From Pseudomonadota bacterium (lineage in GTDB: Bacteria; Pseudomonadota; Gammaproteobacteria; Steroidobacterales; Steroidobacteraceae): DNA of 64,000 nucleotides. Below are positions 54,351 through 63,893 of the stretch, one piece after another. The first letter of the stretch is position 1; the number at the start of each line of letters is the position of its first letter. The notes under the pieces were generated by a model. It did no database searches, was not told the origin of the DNA, and saw only the letters and a program-made list of their open reading frames with translations. Location: NCBI GenBank assembly GCA_021779535.1, contig JAJYAM010000001.1:97152-161151 (forward strand), given 5' to 3'. A program made the position numbers and the translations under genes.

Positions 54351-56501
54351 ATGCCTCGAATTCGAACGGCCCGGCGGGCCGCTTTCCTGATGTTCTACGC
54401 GTCGACCGTGCTGCCGTACGCCAGCGCGCACGCGGCGAGATCGGCCGCCGGCGGCGAGCCCGATACCCTGCGGAAGATCGTCGTGACCGCGACGCTGCGC
54501 GCAGTGCCGGACGTCGATCTCGCCGGCAGCGCGACCGTGCTCGGCGCGCACACCTTGCGCGCCGCCGGTGAGCAGCATTTCGAGGACGTGCTCCCGCTGG
54601 TGCCGAACCTCAACTGGTCCGGTGACACGTCGCGGCCGCGTTACTTTCAGATCCGCGGAATCGGCGAGCTGGAACAGTACCAGGGCGCGCCGAACCCCTC
54701 CGTCGGCTTCATCATCGACGACATCGATTTCAGCGGCCTCGGCTCCGCCGCGACGCTGTTCGACATCGCGCGGATCCAGGTGCTGCGCGGCCCGCAGGCG
54801 ACGATCGACGGGGCGAATGCGCTCGCCGGGCTGATCGTCGTCCAGAGCGAAGCTCCCGCCGACCGATTCGGGGGACGGGTCGAAGTCGGCGCCGGCGACT
54901 ACGGGACGCGGTCGTACGGCGCGGTGCTGACCGGCCCGGTTCCGGCGCTCGATTCGGCGTTTCGCATCGCCGCGCAGCGCTACGTCAGCAACGGCTTCTA
55001 CACGAACGTCTTCCTGCATCGGAACAACACCAACAACCGCGACGAGACCACGCTGCGCGGCCGCTGGCGTTACCGGCCGGATCCGAACCTGCGGGTCGAC
55101 CTGACGGTGCTGCATGTCGCGATCAACAACGGCTATGACGCGTGGGCGGTCGACAATTCGCGCACGACCGAGTCCGATCAGCCGGGGGAGGACGTGCAGC
55201 ACTCGACCGGCGTATCGCTGCACTCGATCTACCGGGGCTGGCACGCGGCGACGCTGACCGCGATCGCGACGTATGCACGCTCGTTGATCGGCTACGGCTA
55301 CGACGGCGACTGGGGGAATGAGCGCCTCTGGGCGCCCTACACCTACCAGTACAGCGAGTTCCAGGCGCGGAACCGCTCGACCCGGAGCCTCGAGCTGCGA
55401 CTCGCGTCGCCGGCGCGGCCGGGGATCGATTGGCTGGTCGGCGTGTACGGGTTCGAGATGCGCGAAGGCCTGAGCGACACGAATCTCGGCGTGTACGTCG
55501 ATCCGATACAGCAGTACGCGTCGACGACCGATTCGGTGCTGACGAGCCGTTATCGCGATCGCAACGTCGCCCTCTACGGCGAGATCGGCGGTGAGATCGG
55601 CTCGCGCACGCGATGGTCGGTCGGCGTGCGCGGCGAGCGGCACACGACGCGCTACCACGACCTGACGACCAATCTCGGTGCGCCGTCGACCAGCAACGCG
55701 TTCGCGCCGTCCTTCGCGCTGTGGGGCGGGCACCTGTCGATCGACTATGCGCTGCGGCCCGAAGAGCACCTCTATGCGTTGATCTCGCGGGGCTACAAGG
55801 CGGGCGGCTTCAACTTGAGCCAGGGCCTGCCGGCCGGCGAGCGCACGTTCGGCTCCGAGTCGCTGATCGATTACGAGATCGGGCACAAGCTCGTGGCCGA
55901 TCGCGGCCGCGTGCAGGCCGACACGTCGATCTTCTACATGCGCCGCCAGTCGCCGCAATTGAAGACCGGCACGCAGCTCGTCGCCGACGATCCGAACACG
56001 TTCGTGTTCTACACGGGGAACGCGAGCTCCGGCTATTCCTACGGGGTCGAAAGCAGCCTGCGCTGGCGGGCGACGCGGACCATGACGTTCGGCGCGGCGT
56101 TCGGATGGCTGCAGACGCTCTACCGCGGGTTCGTCCAGAACGGAATCCTGCTGCCCGACCGGCCCCTGCCGCATGCGCCGGACTGGCAGGGCGCGCTGAA
56201 CGCGCAATGGCAGGACCCGCGCGGACCCTACGCGCGCATCGACGTGACCGGCCTGGGCGGCTTCTACTACGATCTGCCGCCGAACCCGACCCGGTCACAT
56301 CCCTACGGGCTCGCGAACGTCAAGGTCGGCTGGAAGGACGCGCGCTACGACGTCGATCTGTGGGTCCGCAATGTGCTGAACAAGGACTACACGGTCCGCG
56401 GATTCTATTTCGGCGACGTGCCGCCGAACTTCCCGAACGCGCTGTATACGCAGCTCGGCGACCCGAGGACCTGGGGCGCGGACCTCACGGTGCGCTTCTA
56501 G
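54351..56501 (+). CDS. TonB-dependent receptor under TPP-riboswitch control (putative outer-membrane thiamin/thiamin-derivative transporter)
   Basis: Plug and barrel motifs (RKIVVTATLR, IQVLRGPQATIDGANALAGLIVV; C-terminal ...TWGADLTVRF). ATG at 54351 follows GGAGGGA; the ORF-track start at 54333 lies inside the riboswitch. Confidence 0.93.
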   Translation: MPRIRTARRAAFLMFYASTVLPYASAHAARSAAGGEPDTLRKIVVTATLRAVPDVDLAGSATVLGAHTLRAAGEQHFEDVLPLVPNLNWSGDTSRPRYFQIRGIGELEQYQGAPNPSVGFIIDDIDFSGLGSAATLFDIARIQVLRGPQATIDGANALAGLIVVQSEAPADRFGGRVEVGAGDYGTRSYGAVLTGPVPALDSAFRIAAQRYVSNGFYTNVFLHRNNTNNRDETTLRGRWRYRPDPNLRVDLTVLHVAINNGYDAWAVDNSRTTESDQPGEDVQHSTGVSLHSIYRGWHAATLTAIATYARSLIGYGYDGDWGNERLWAPYTYQYSEFQARNRSTRSLELRLASPARPGIDWLVGVYGFEMREGLSDTNLGVYVDPIQQYASTTDSVLTSRYRDRNVALYGEIGGEIGSRTRWSVGVRGERHTTRYHDLTTNLGAPSTSNAFAPSFALWGGHLSIDYALRPEEHLYALISRGYKAGGFNLSQGLPAGERTFGSESLIDYEIGHKLVADRGRVQADTSIFYMRRQSPQLKTGTQLVADDPNTFVFYTGNASSGYSYGVESSLRWRATRTMTFGAAFGWLQTLYRGFVQNGILLPDRPLPHAPDWQGALNAQWQDPRGPYARIDVTGLGGFYYDLPPNPTRSHPYGLANVKVGWKDARYDVDLWVRNVLNKDYTVRGFYFGDVPPNFPNALYTQLGDPRTWGADLTVRF

Positions 56502-57421
56502 CGCATCGTGACCCGCCGGGCCCGGTTCGAGAACGCGCGCGCCTCGAGCCAGCGCCGGACGCGCACGGCATCGGCGACCCGCGTGTACTTTCCCCAGGAA
56601 TCCAGGAGCACGATCACGAGCCGGCGTCCGCCGATCACGGTCTCCATCACGAGGCAGTGGCCCGCGGCGTTGATGAAGCCGGTCTTCTGAACGATGATCC
56701 GCCACGCGCGATTGGCGACCAGCCCGTCGGTCGTGCCGAACTCCACCAGGCGCCGGCGCACGCGGACCGCATAGCGCCGGTCGGTCGAGAACCGCCGGAT
56801 CGTCGGATTATGCGAGGCGGCGACGACGAGCTTCTCGAGGTCCCCCGGCGTCGACACGTTGCGACTGGTGAGCCCGGTCGGGTCAGCGAAATGCGTGTGC
56901 GTCATCCCGAGCGCCAGCGCCTTGCGGTTCATCGCCAGTATGGCGGCCGGCAAGCCGCCGGGATAATTGTCCGCGAGCGTGCGCGCCGCCCTATTCTCCG
57001 AGGACATCAGCGCAAGATGCAGCAACTGGCCCCGGGTCAGCGTCGTCCCGACCTTCAGGCGCGAGTACCAACCCTTGCCGTGGATCCGGTCGGCCGGCTT
57101 GATCGTGATCCGCTGATCCAGCGGCTGGTTCGCGTCGAGGACCACCAGCGCGGTCATCAACTTCGTGATCGAGGCGATCGGCTGGACCGCGTCCGGCCGC
57201 TTCGCATACAGCACCGCGCCGTTGGTCGTATCGACGACCAACGCCGCGCTCGAGCGCACACCGGGACCGCGCAGCCGCGCCGGGTGGTGGAGCGGATGGC
57301 GCAGATGATGGCGGCCGTGATGATGGGCCGGGGTCGCGAACGACGGCGCACCGATCAGCAACGCGGCGAACGCTCCACAGATCGTCGCCGCCCTCTGAAG
57401 CCGTCGACCGTTGGCGGACAT
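56498..57421 (-). CDS. pbpG: D-alanyl-D-alanine endopeptidase/carboxypeptidase (PBP7/PbpG-like)
   Basis: QPIASITKLMTALVVLD (SxxK), SSENRAARTLADNYPGG (SxN), VQKTGFINAAG (KTG). Confidence 0.9.
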   Translation of the reverse strand: MSANGRRLQRAATICGAFAALLIGAPSFATPAHHHGRHHLRHPLHHPARLRGPGVRSSAALVVDTTNGAVLYAKRPDAVQPIASITKLMTALVVLDANQPLDQRITIKPADRIHGKGWYSRLKVGTTLTRGQLLHLALMSSENRAARTLADNYPGGLPAAILAMNRKALALGMTHTHFADPTGLTSRNVSTPGDLEKLVVAASHNPTIRRFSTDRRYAVRVRRRLVEFGTTDGLVANRAWRIIVQKTGFINAAGHCLVMETVIGGRRLVIVLLDSWGKYTRVADAVRVRRWLEARAFSNRARRVTMR

Positions 57422-57508
57422 GATTCTCCCTATCGAGCTTGCGCAACTTTACCGCGGGCCACGGGATCTGCAATAGGCCGCGCACGATCCGCGGTGATTT
57501 ATTTGACC

Positions 57509-58507
57509 TCAGGCCGGCGCTTCGGCGCCCGGCGCTCGCCGCAATTCCTTGTCGTGATACATCCGATGCTCCGCGAGACTCTGGAGTTCGCGCAGCTCGC
57601 GGGCATCCTTCGGATACGAGGCGGCGCCGATGCTCACGCTACAGCGAATCATTCGCGAACGCAGATCGAGGGTCGTCTTGAAGACGTTGTGGCGGATCCG
57701 GTTGACGATCGCCGCGGCGACCTCGGGAGGCGCCCCCGGCAACAGCACCGCGAACTCGTCCGCTCCGCAACGCGATGCGCGATCGCTCGAGCGGATGCTC
57801 CGCTGCAGGCACCGCGCGACCATCGTCAGCGCACCGTCGCCCGCGTCCCGGCCGAACTCCTCGTTGATCCGGTCGAGCTGGTTCACGTCGATGAACAGCA
57901 CCGAGTACGGCCGGTGATCGCGTTCGCGCGATCGGTGCTCCTGGTCCCAGACCGCCTCGAACGCGCGCGCGTTGAGCAATCCGGTCAGCGGGTCGTCGTG
58001 TGCCAAGCGCTCGATACGGTCCCGCGCCTCGGTCACGTCGGCCGCGAGAGTCGAGGTCACGTAGGCGACGAGCAGGATCGGCGCCATCACGCCGACCGTC
58101 CGTGCGCCCATCGCGAGCCAGTTCGGATCGAGCCCCGGAGTCGCGATGGCGAGACCCGCGTACACCGCGATGGCCGCGCCGACCTGCGCCATCGCGGTCG
58201 CCCGCCCGAGCGCGAACGCGCTGAGGATCAAGGGCAGCAGGTACAGGTTCACCAGCGGGCTGTTGGCCCGCCCGGTGAACCAGAGGACCGCGCTGACGAA
58301 TGCGACCATCGCCCAGGACTCGACCTGCACCCGGGTGCGGCTGCGGTTCGGCAGGAAGCGACGCGAACGGAACACCGCGATCGTCGCCGCAAACGCGGCC
58401 AGCAGCGACACGAGCGCCCAGGGATGCGCGCCGATCGAGCTCGACCAGACCAGCACCAGCGCCGCGAGCGCGAGGCACAGGATCTCGATGGAACGGATGC
58501 TGCGCAC
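57509..58507 (-). CDS. Membrane GGDEF-domain protein with GADEF signature
   Basis: N-terminal TM helices; DPLTGLLNARAFEAV; RSSDRASRCGADEFAVLLPG; VSIGAASYPKDA. Confidence 0.93.
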   Translation of the reverse strand: MRSIRSIEILCLALAALVLVWSSSIGAHPWALVSLLAAFAATIAVFRSRRFLPNRSRTRVQVESWAMVAFVSAVLWFTGRANSPLVNLYLLPLILSAFALGRATAMAQVGAAIAVYAGLAIATPGLDPNWLAMGARTVGVMAPILLVAYVTSTLAADVTEARDRIERLAHDDPLTGLLNARAFEAVWDQEHRSRERDHRPYSVLFIDVNQLDRINEEFGRDAGDGALTMVARCLQRSIRSSDRASRCGADEFAVLLPGAPPEVAAAIVNRIRHNVFKTTLDLRSRMIRCSVSIGAASYPKDARELRELQSLAEHRMYHDKELRRAPGAEAPA

Positions 58508-58522
58508 GCGTCCGTGCGTCCT

Positions 58523-59782
58523 TCAGCGCCGCGACGCGGACAGCGCGCGGTCGGGCGTCGCGCGGAGCCGCCCCAGCACCTCGACCGCGCGGCGCACCTC
58601 CGGATCGGTTCGGATCTGGGCCGGGGTCGAGGGCACGCCGCGGGCGGCGGGCGGCGGCGGCTTCAGGACGATGTCCGGCAGCAGCCCCGTGTGATTGATC
58701 GAGACGCCGGAGGGCGTGTAGTAGAGCGAGGTCGTGAGCTTCAGCGCACGCCCGCCGGGCAACGGCATCACCGTCTGCACCGAGCCCTTGCCGAAGGTGC
58801 GCTGGCCCATCAACGTCGCCCGGTGATGATCCTTGAGCGCGCCGGCGACGATCTCCGCCGCCGACGCCGAGCCGCCGTCGACGAGCACGACGATCGGCGC
58901 GCCGTGCAACAGGTCGCCCGGCGTCGCATCCATCTGGAAATTCGCATCCGGCGTCCGGCCGCGCGCGCTCACGATCACACCGCCGTTCAGGAAATCGCCG
59001 GCGACGGACACGGCCGCGTCCAGCACGCCACCGGGGTTCTCGCGCAGGTCGAGCACGAGGCCGCGGAGCGATCCGTGATTGCGCGCGAGCAACGCCTGCA
59101 GCGCCGCCTTCGCATCCGGACCGGTCTGCTGGGTGAACTCGGCGATCCGCAGGTAACCGATCCCGGAGCCGAGGTCGAGCGAACTGACGCTGCGCATCTC
59201 GACCGGACCGCGCTTGACCGTGAACACGATCGGCGTATCGCTCGAACCGCGGAGCACGCCGATCCGCACCGTCGTGCCCGATTTGCCGCGCATCCGATCG
59301 ATCGTTTCGGCGAGGCTCGCATTCGTGACCGGCGTGCCGTCGATCGTCGCGATCACGTCGCCCGGACGCAGCCCGGCCGCGGCGGCGGGCGACCCCGTGA
59401 ATACCGAGACGACGACGACTTCGCCGTCCTGCATCGACACCTCCAGGCCGACGCCGGAGTACTCGCCGGAGCTGTTGATCCGCACCTGCGTGTATTGGTC
59501 GCGATTCAAGTACTCGGAATACGGATCGAGCGAGGCGACCATCCCCCGGATCGCGGCCTGCAGCAGCCGGTGGTCACCGACCGGTTCGACGTAATCGCGC
59601 TCCACGCGGTCGAGCACGAGCGCGAACATCTGCGCGTCGTGCCAGGGCAGGTCGGCGCCGAGCGGCACGGATTTTTGCGCGAACACGCCGCGCGCGGTGC
59701 CGAGCGCGAGTCCGATCGCGACGCCGAGCGCGAGAGTGAGGAAACCACGGGCTCTAGGAGAGATCATCGGGAGGCGAAGCAT
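58523..59782 (-). CDS. S41 family carboxy-terminal processing peptidase
   Basis: PDZ domain GVGLEVSMQDGEVVVVSVFTGSPAAAAGLRPGDVIATIDG; LVLDLRENPGGVLDAAV; VLVDGGSASAAEIVAGALKDH; GKGSVQTVMPL. Confidence 0.95.
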   Translation of the reverse strand: MLRLPMISPRARGFLTLALGVAIGLALGTARGVFAQKSVPLGADLPWHDAQMFALVLDRVERDYVEPVGDHRLLQAAIRGMVASLDPYSEYLNRDQYTQVRINSSGEYSGVGLEVSMQDGEVVVVSVFTGSPAAAAGLRPGDVIATIDGTPVTNASLAETIDRMRGKSGTTVRIGVLRGSSDTPIVFTVKRGPVEMRSVSSLDLGSGIGYLRIAEFTQQTGPDAKAALQALLARNHGSLRGLVLDLRENPGGVLDAAVSVAGDFLNGGVIVSARGRTPDANFQMDATPGDLLHGAPIVVLVDGGSASAAEIVAGALKDHHRATLMGQRTFGKGSVQTVMPLPGGRALKLTTSLYYTPSGVSINHTGLLPDIVLKPPPPAARGVPSTPAQIRTDPEVRRAVEVLGRLRATPDRALSASRR

Positions 59783-59886
59783 ACGCGGTGCGGCGCCGCG
59801 GCAACAATCACGGGATACGCAGTTTTCCGAACCGATTCTCGCTGCGTTGCGTCAATCGCGACTCGACCCATCGCCTCCCCACCCCC

Positions 59887-61068
59887 TCAGCGGCGCCCGG
59901 CGAGCCAGGCTTGCGGATCGAGCGGCGTGCGGCCGTGGCGGATCTCGAAATACAGCTCCGGCGGGCTCGGCCCGGGCGCGCTGCTCATCGCGGCGATCAC
60001 GTCGCCCGGCGCGACCCAATCGCCGACCGATTTGTAGAGCACTTCCGCGTGCGCGTACAGGCTGAGATACCCATCGCCGTGCGAGAGGATCAGCAGCAGC
60101 CCGAGTCCCTGGAGCCAGTCCGCGTACACGACCCGTCCGAAGTACGGCGCGCGCACCCGCGCACCGGGTGCGGTCCGGATCAACAAGCCGTGCCAACGCA
60201 GCCTCCCTTGCGCGGCATCCATGCGAACGTCGCCGAAACGATCGACCACGCGGCCGGCGACCGGCCATGGCAGACGACCGCGCATCGCGACGAAATTCTT
60301 CGCCGGTCGCGTCGGGAACGATGGGATCACGCGCGCGAGCTGGTCGATCAGCGATTCGACCGAGTGTTGCTGCCGGCGCAGGTCCGCCAGGCGCTGCTCC
60401 GCGCTCTGCACGCGGGCAGCCGCGGCCTGCAGCGCGGCGGCGCGCTGCGCGCGCGCCGCGCCGAGCGCCGCGAGCGCCTTCACCGCGTCGTCCTGCAGAT
60501 CGTGCAAGTGCATCGCCTGCTGACCGGTCGCGCGGGCGACCGCGGCGAGCGACTGCATCCGGCCGCGGATCGCGGCGATCTGAGCGGCCCGCGCGCGGCC
60601 GAAATACCCGTAGTAGGCGAGCATCCGGCCGACCTCGCCGACCGCGCTCTGATTGAGCAACAGCTCGATCTGCTCGCGGCGCCCGATCATGTACGCGGCG
60701 ACGATCTGACCGGCGAGCGCCCGGCGCTCCTGCTTCAACGCGGCGAGATCGCGGGCCTGCTCGGCGCGCAGCGCGTCGAGCCGCTTGCGGGCCGCGGCCG
60801 CCGCGGTGCGCAGCGACTCCAGCGTGCGCCGCTTCGCCGCGATTGCGAGGTCCGCTCGGCGCAGCGCGGCGCCGAGCGCGTCGCGCCGCTGCAGATCCGC
60901 GTCGCGCCGCTTGGCGATCGCGGCGATCTGCGCACGCACCCGCGCGAGTTCCGCGTGCGCCCGGTGCGCGGCGGGCGAGTCGGCGGCGGGCGCGCCGAGC
61001 GCCGCCGCCGACAGCAGTGCGGCCGCCGCGGCGGCGGTCTTCCAGGATGGGATGCGTCGCAGGTTCAT
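59887..61068 (-). CDS. envC: Murein hydrolase activator EnvC (degenerate M23)
   Basis: Signal peptide, long coiled coil, LytM-like C-terminus GLLIRTAPGARVRAPYFGRVVYADWLQGLGLLLILSHGDGYLSLYAHAEVLYKSVGDWVAPGDVIA. Confidence 0.93.
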   Translation of the reverse strand: MNLRRIPSWKTAAAAAALLSAAALGAPAADSPAAHRAHAELARVRAQIAAIAKRRDADLQRRDALGAALRRADLAIAAKRRTLESLRTAAAAARKRLDALRAEQARDLAALKQERRALAGQIVAAYMIGRREQIELLLNQSAVGEVGRMLAYYGYFGRARAAQIAAIRGRMQSLAAVARATGQQAMHLHDLQDDAVKALAALGAARAQRAAALQAAAARVQSAEQRLADLRRQQHSVESLIDQLARVIPSFPTRPAKNFVAMRGRLPWPVAGRVVDRFGDVRMDAAQGRLRWHGLLIRTAPGARVRAPYFGRVVYADWLQGLGLLLILSHGDGYLSLYAHAEVLYKSVGDWVAPGDVIAAMSSAPGPSPPELYFEIRHGRTPLDPQAWLAGRR

Positions 61069-61146
61069 CTCGCGCCGTCAAGCATACAAGGCTTCCCGGC
61101 GCTGCTATACTTGCGCGCCCGAAATTTCGACAGGTCCCGTCCGTTG

Positions 61147-61593
61147 ATGTCGCGTCTGCTCGCTTATGTCGTTCATCACCCGTGGTTGACCGCGGGGACC
61201 GCGCTGGTCGCAGTCGTGGTGCTCGCGTATGAGTTGCGGTTGCGGACCGCCGGCTCGATCGCCGTGGGCTCCGCCGAGGTCGTGCGGCTGATGAACCAGG
61301 GCGCGCTGCTGATCGATCTGCGCGCGCCGGAGTCGTACGAGGCCGGCCACATCGGCGAGTCGCGGCACGTGCCCACGGAACAGCTCGACGCCGAGCTCGA
61401 GGCCTTGAAGAAGTGGCGGGAAAAGCCCGTGATCGTGTACTGCGACAGCGGCGTGCGCAGCGTCGCGGCGGCCCGCAAGCTGCAGAAGGCGGGGTTCGCG
61501 CAGGCGGTGAGCCTCGACGGCGGCGTGCTCGCGTGGACCCGCGACAACCTGCCGCTCGTGAAGGGTGCCGCCGCAAAGCGGGCTGGCGCGTGA
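61147..61593 (+). CDS. Rhodanese-like domain protein (YibN-like)
   Basis: TM plus GALLIDLRAPESYEAGHIGESRHVP, PVIVYCDSGVRSVAAARKL. Confidence 0.94.
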   Translation: MSRLLAYVVHHPWLTAGTALVAVVVLAYELRLRTAGSIAVGSAEVVRLMNQGALLIDLRAPESYEAGHIGESRHVPTEQLDAELEALKKWREKPVIVYCDSGVRSVAAARKLQKAGFAQAVSLDGGVLAWTRDNLPLVKGAAAKRAGA

Positions 61594-61856
61594 GCGCGCC
61601 GCCGATCACCGTCTATTCGGCGGGCTGGTGCCCTTATTGCCAGCGCGCCAAGGCATTGCTTCGGGACAAGGGTCTCGCATTCACCGAGATCGACGTCGAC
61701 GAGGATTCCGCGCGGCGCGCCGAAATGGTCGCCCGCAGCGGGCGGGGCACCGTGCCGCAGATCTTCGTCGGCGATCGACACGTCGGCGGCTGCGACGATC
61801 TGATTGCCAGCGACCGGAGCGGGGAACTCGACCGATTGGTGCAGGGGGATCGATGA
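61590..61856 (+). CDS. grxC: Glutaredoxin 3
   Basis: ITVYSAGWCPYCQRAKALL, GTVPQIFVGDRHVGGCDDL; GTG start. Confidence 0.95.
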   Translation: MSAPPITVYSAGWCPYCQRAKALLRDKGLAFTEIDVDEDSARRAEMVARSGRGTVPQIFVGDRHVGGCDDLIASDRSGELDRLVQGDR

Positions 61857-62335
61857 ACGAAGAGATCGCGAATGAGCCGCTGCCGGCGCAAAACGGCGTG
61901 CAGGTCACGCTGCAGACCGTCTATTTGAAGGACAGCTCCTACGAGTCGCCCAACGGGCCGCGGCTGCCGCCGAACCAGGCCTGGGAGCCGAAATTCCAGC
62001 TGAACATGAACACCTCGGCGGAAGAGATCGCCGCGGACGTGCGCGAGGTATCGCTCACGATCACGCTGGAAGCGAAGCAGGGCGAGGCCACGATGTACCT
62101 CGTCGAGGTCAAGCAGGCGGGCGTGTTCGCGATCGTCGGCGCCTCGGCCGATGACTTGAAGCGCTTGATCGGCAGCTTCTGCCCGAGCGTGCTGTTTCCG
62201 TACGCTCGCGAGGTCGTCTCGGATCTGATCACGAAGGGTGGTTTTCCGAACTTCCTGCTGCCGCTCGTGAATTTCGACGCGCTCTACCAGCAAGCGGCGG
62301 AGAGCGGGCAGACGCAGACGGGCACGGTCAACTAG
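61853..62335 (+). CDS. secB: Protein-export chaperone SecB
   Basis: VYLKDSSYESPNGP, FQLNMNTSAEEI, CPSVLFPYAREVVSDLITKGGFPNFLLPLVNFDALYQQ. Confidence 0.98.
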   Translation: MNEEIANEPLPAQNGVQVTLQTVYLKDSSYESPNGPRLPPNQAWEPKFQLNMNTSAEEIAADVREVSLTITLEAKQGEATMYLVEVKQAGVFAIVGASADDLKRLIGSFCPSVLFPYAREVVSDLITKGGFPNFLLPLVNFDALYQQAAESGQTQTGTVN

Positions 62336-62367
62336 CCCCCGCGAATCGACCGGTTCCCGAACCGCCC

Positions 62368-63378
62368 ATGCCCGGCCCGGATCCCAGCGCGATCGTGGTC
62401 GTCGGCGCCGGCTCGTGGGGCACCGCGCTCGCGGTCCATCTCGCACGCTCGGGCCACCCGACCGTGCTCTGGGGCCGCGACCACGCCGCGCTCGCCGAGA
62501 TGCGCGCCGAACGGTGCAACCGGCGGTATCTGCCGCGCGCGGCATTCCCCGCGGCGTTACGGGTCGAGCCCGATCTCGGTGCAGCGCTCGCGGCCGCTCG
62601 CGACGTCCTGGTCGCCGTTCCATCGCACGCGTTTCGGGAGACCTTGAACGCGATCCGGCCGGAGCTCGGCGGGGAGGCCCGCGTCGCCTGGGCGACGAAG
62701 GGCTTCGAGATCGCGACCGGGCTCCTGCCGCACCAGATCGCGGCCGAGTTGCTCGGCGACCGGCCGACCGCGGTGCTCTCGGGACCGACGTTCGCGAGCG
62801 AGGTGGCCGCGGACCTGCCGACCGCGCTGGTGGTCGCCTCGCAGGACGCGCGCTTCGGCGAAGCGCTCGCACGGCGGCTGTCCGGCCCGAACTTCCGCGC
62901 GTACCGACAAACCGACGTCGTCGGTGTCGAGGTCGGCGGCGCGGTGAAGAACGTGATCGCGATCGGCTCGGGGCTGTCCGACGGGCTCGGCTTCGGCGCG
63001 AACACCCGGGTCGCGCTGATCACCCGCGGGCTCGCCGAGATGATGCGTCTCGGGGTGCGCTTCGGCGCGGCGCGCGAGACCTTCATGGGGCTCGCCGGCC
63101 TCGGCGACCTGGTGCTCACCTGCACGGACGATCAGTCCCGCAACCGCCGTCTCGGAATCGCGCTCGCGCAGGGCCAATCGTTCGACGCGGCGGCGAGCGC
63201 GATCGGCCAGGTCGTCGAGGGCGTGCCCGCCGCGCGCGCGGTGCGGCTGGTCGCGGAACGGGTCGGCGTCGAGATGCCGATTTGCGAGCAGGTCTACCGC
63301 ATCGTCCACGAGGGACACGACGCGCGCGAATCGGTCGGGCTGTTGATGCGCCGGGCGCTGCGCGCCGAAAGCGACTGA
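62368..63378 (+). CDS. gpsA: Glycerol-3-phosphate dehydrogenase [NAD(P)+]
   Basis: IVVVGAGSWGTALAVHLARSG, VLSGPTFASEVA, ALKNV-like GGAVKNVIAIGSGLSDGLGFGANTRVALITRGLAEM, GLAGLGDLVLTCTDDQSRNRRLG. Confidence 0.97.
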   Translation: MPGPDPSAIVVVGAGSWGTALAVHLARSGHPTVLWGRDHAALAEMRAERCNRRYLPRAAFPAALRVEPDLGAALAAARDVLVAVPSHAFRETLNAIRPELGGEARVAWATKGFEIATGLLPHQIAAELLGDRPTAVLSGPTFASEVAADLPTALVVASQDARFGEALARRLSGPNFRAYRQTDVVGVEVGGAVKNVIAIGSGLSDGLGFGANTRVALITRGLAEMMRLGVRFGAARETFMGLAGLGDLVLTCTDDQSRNRRLGIALAQGQSFDAAASAIGQVVEGVPAARAVRLVAERVGVEMPICEQVYRIVHEGHDARESVGLLMRRALRAESD

Positions 63379-63401
63379 GGGGCGCACACCGGGTCGGCGC
63401 C

Positions 63402-63863
63402 TCAGGCGCCCGCGAAGCCGTGCTGGCGCCAGGCCTCGAACAGCACGACCGACACCGCATTCGCGAGATTCAAGCTGCGGCTCGGAGTCCGCATCGGGAT
63501 CGACACCTGGCGTTCGGCACCGCACCGCGCGAGCACCGCCGCCGGCAGGCCTCTCGTCTCGGGACCGAACAGGAACGCGTCGTCCGCGCGATAGTCGATC
63601 TCGCCGTAGCAGCGGCGCGCGCCGGTCTCGACCGCGAACACGCGCGAATCGGCGAGCGCCGCGAGGCAGGCGTCGAGGTCCGGATGCACGATGACCGGCG
63701 CGAGGTCGTGGTAGTCGAGGCCGCTGCGGCGCAGGCTCCGGTCGTCGAGACGAAATCCCAGCGGCTTGACCAGGTGGAGCGACGCGCCGGCGTTCGCGCA
63801 CAGGCGGATCACGTTGCCGGTGTTCGGCGGGATCTCGGGTTCGAACAGGATCACGTGGAACAT
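63402..63863 (-). CDS. trmL: tRNA (cytidine(34)-2'-O)-methyltransferase
   Basis: MFHVILFEPEIPPNTGNVIRLCANAGASLHLVKPLGFRLDD, FLFGPETRGLPA, VSIPMRTPSRSLNLANAVSVVLFEAWRQHGF. Confidence 0.97.
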   Translation of the reverse strand: MFHVILFEPEIPPNTGNVIRLCANAGASLHLVKPLGFRLDDRSLRRSGLDYHDLAPVIVHPDLDACLAALADSRVFAVETGARRCYGEIDYRADDAFLFGPETRGLPAAVLARCGAERQVSIPMRTPSRSLNLANAVSVVLFEAWRQHGFAGA

Positions 63864-63893
63864 CGTGGCCGTCGCGCCGCCGCTGCCGGCGCC

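Noticed and set aside
55613-60037. 1474-aa + strand ORF spanning the receptor 3' end and the antisense of pbpG, GGDEF and ctp genes
   Set aside because: Translation is Arg/Ala/His/Asp-rich low-complexity typical of a GC-rich shadow frame; four well-supported genes occupy the same DNA.
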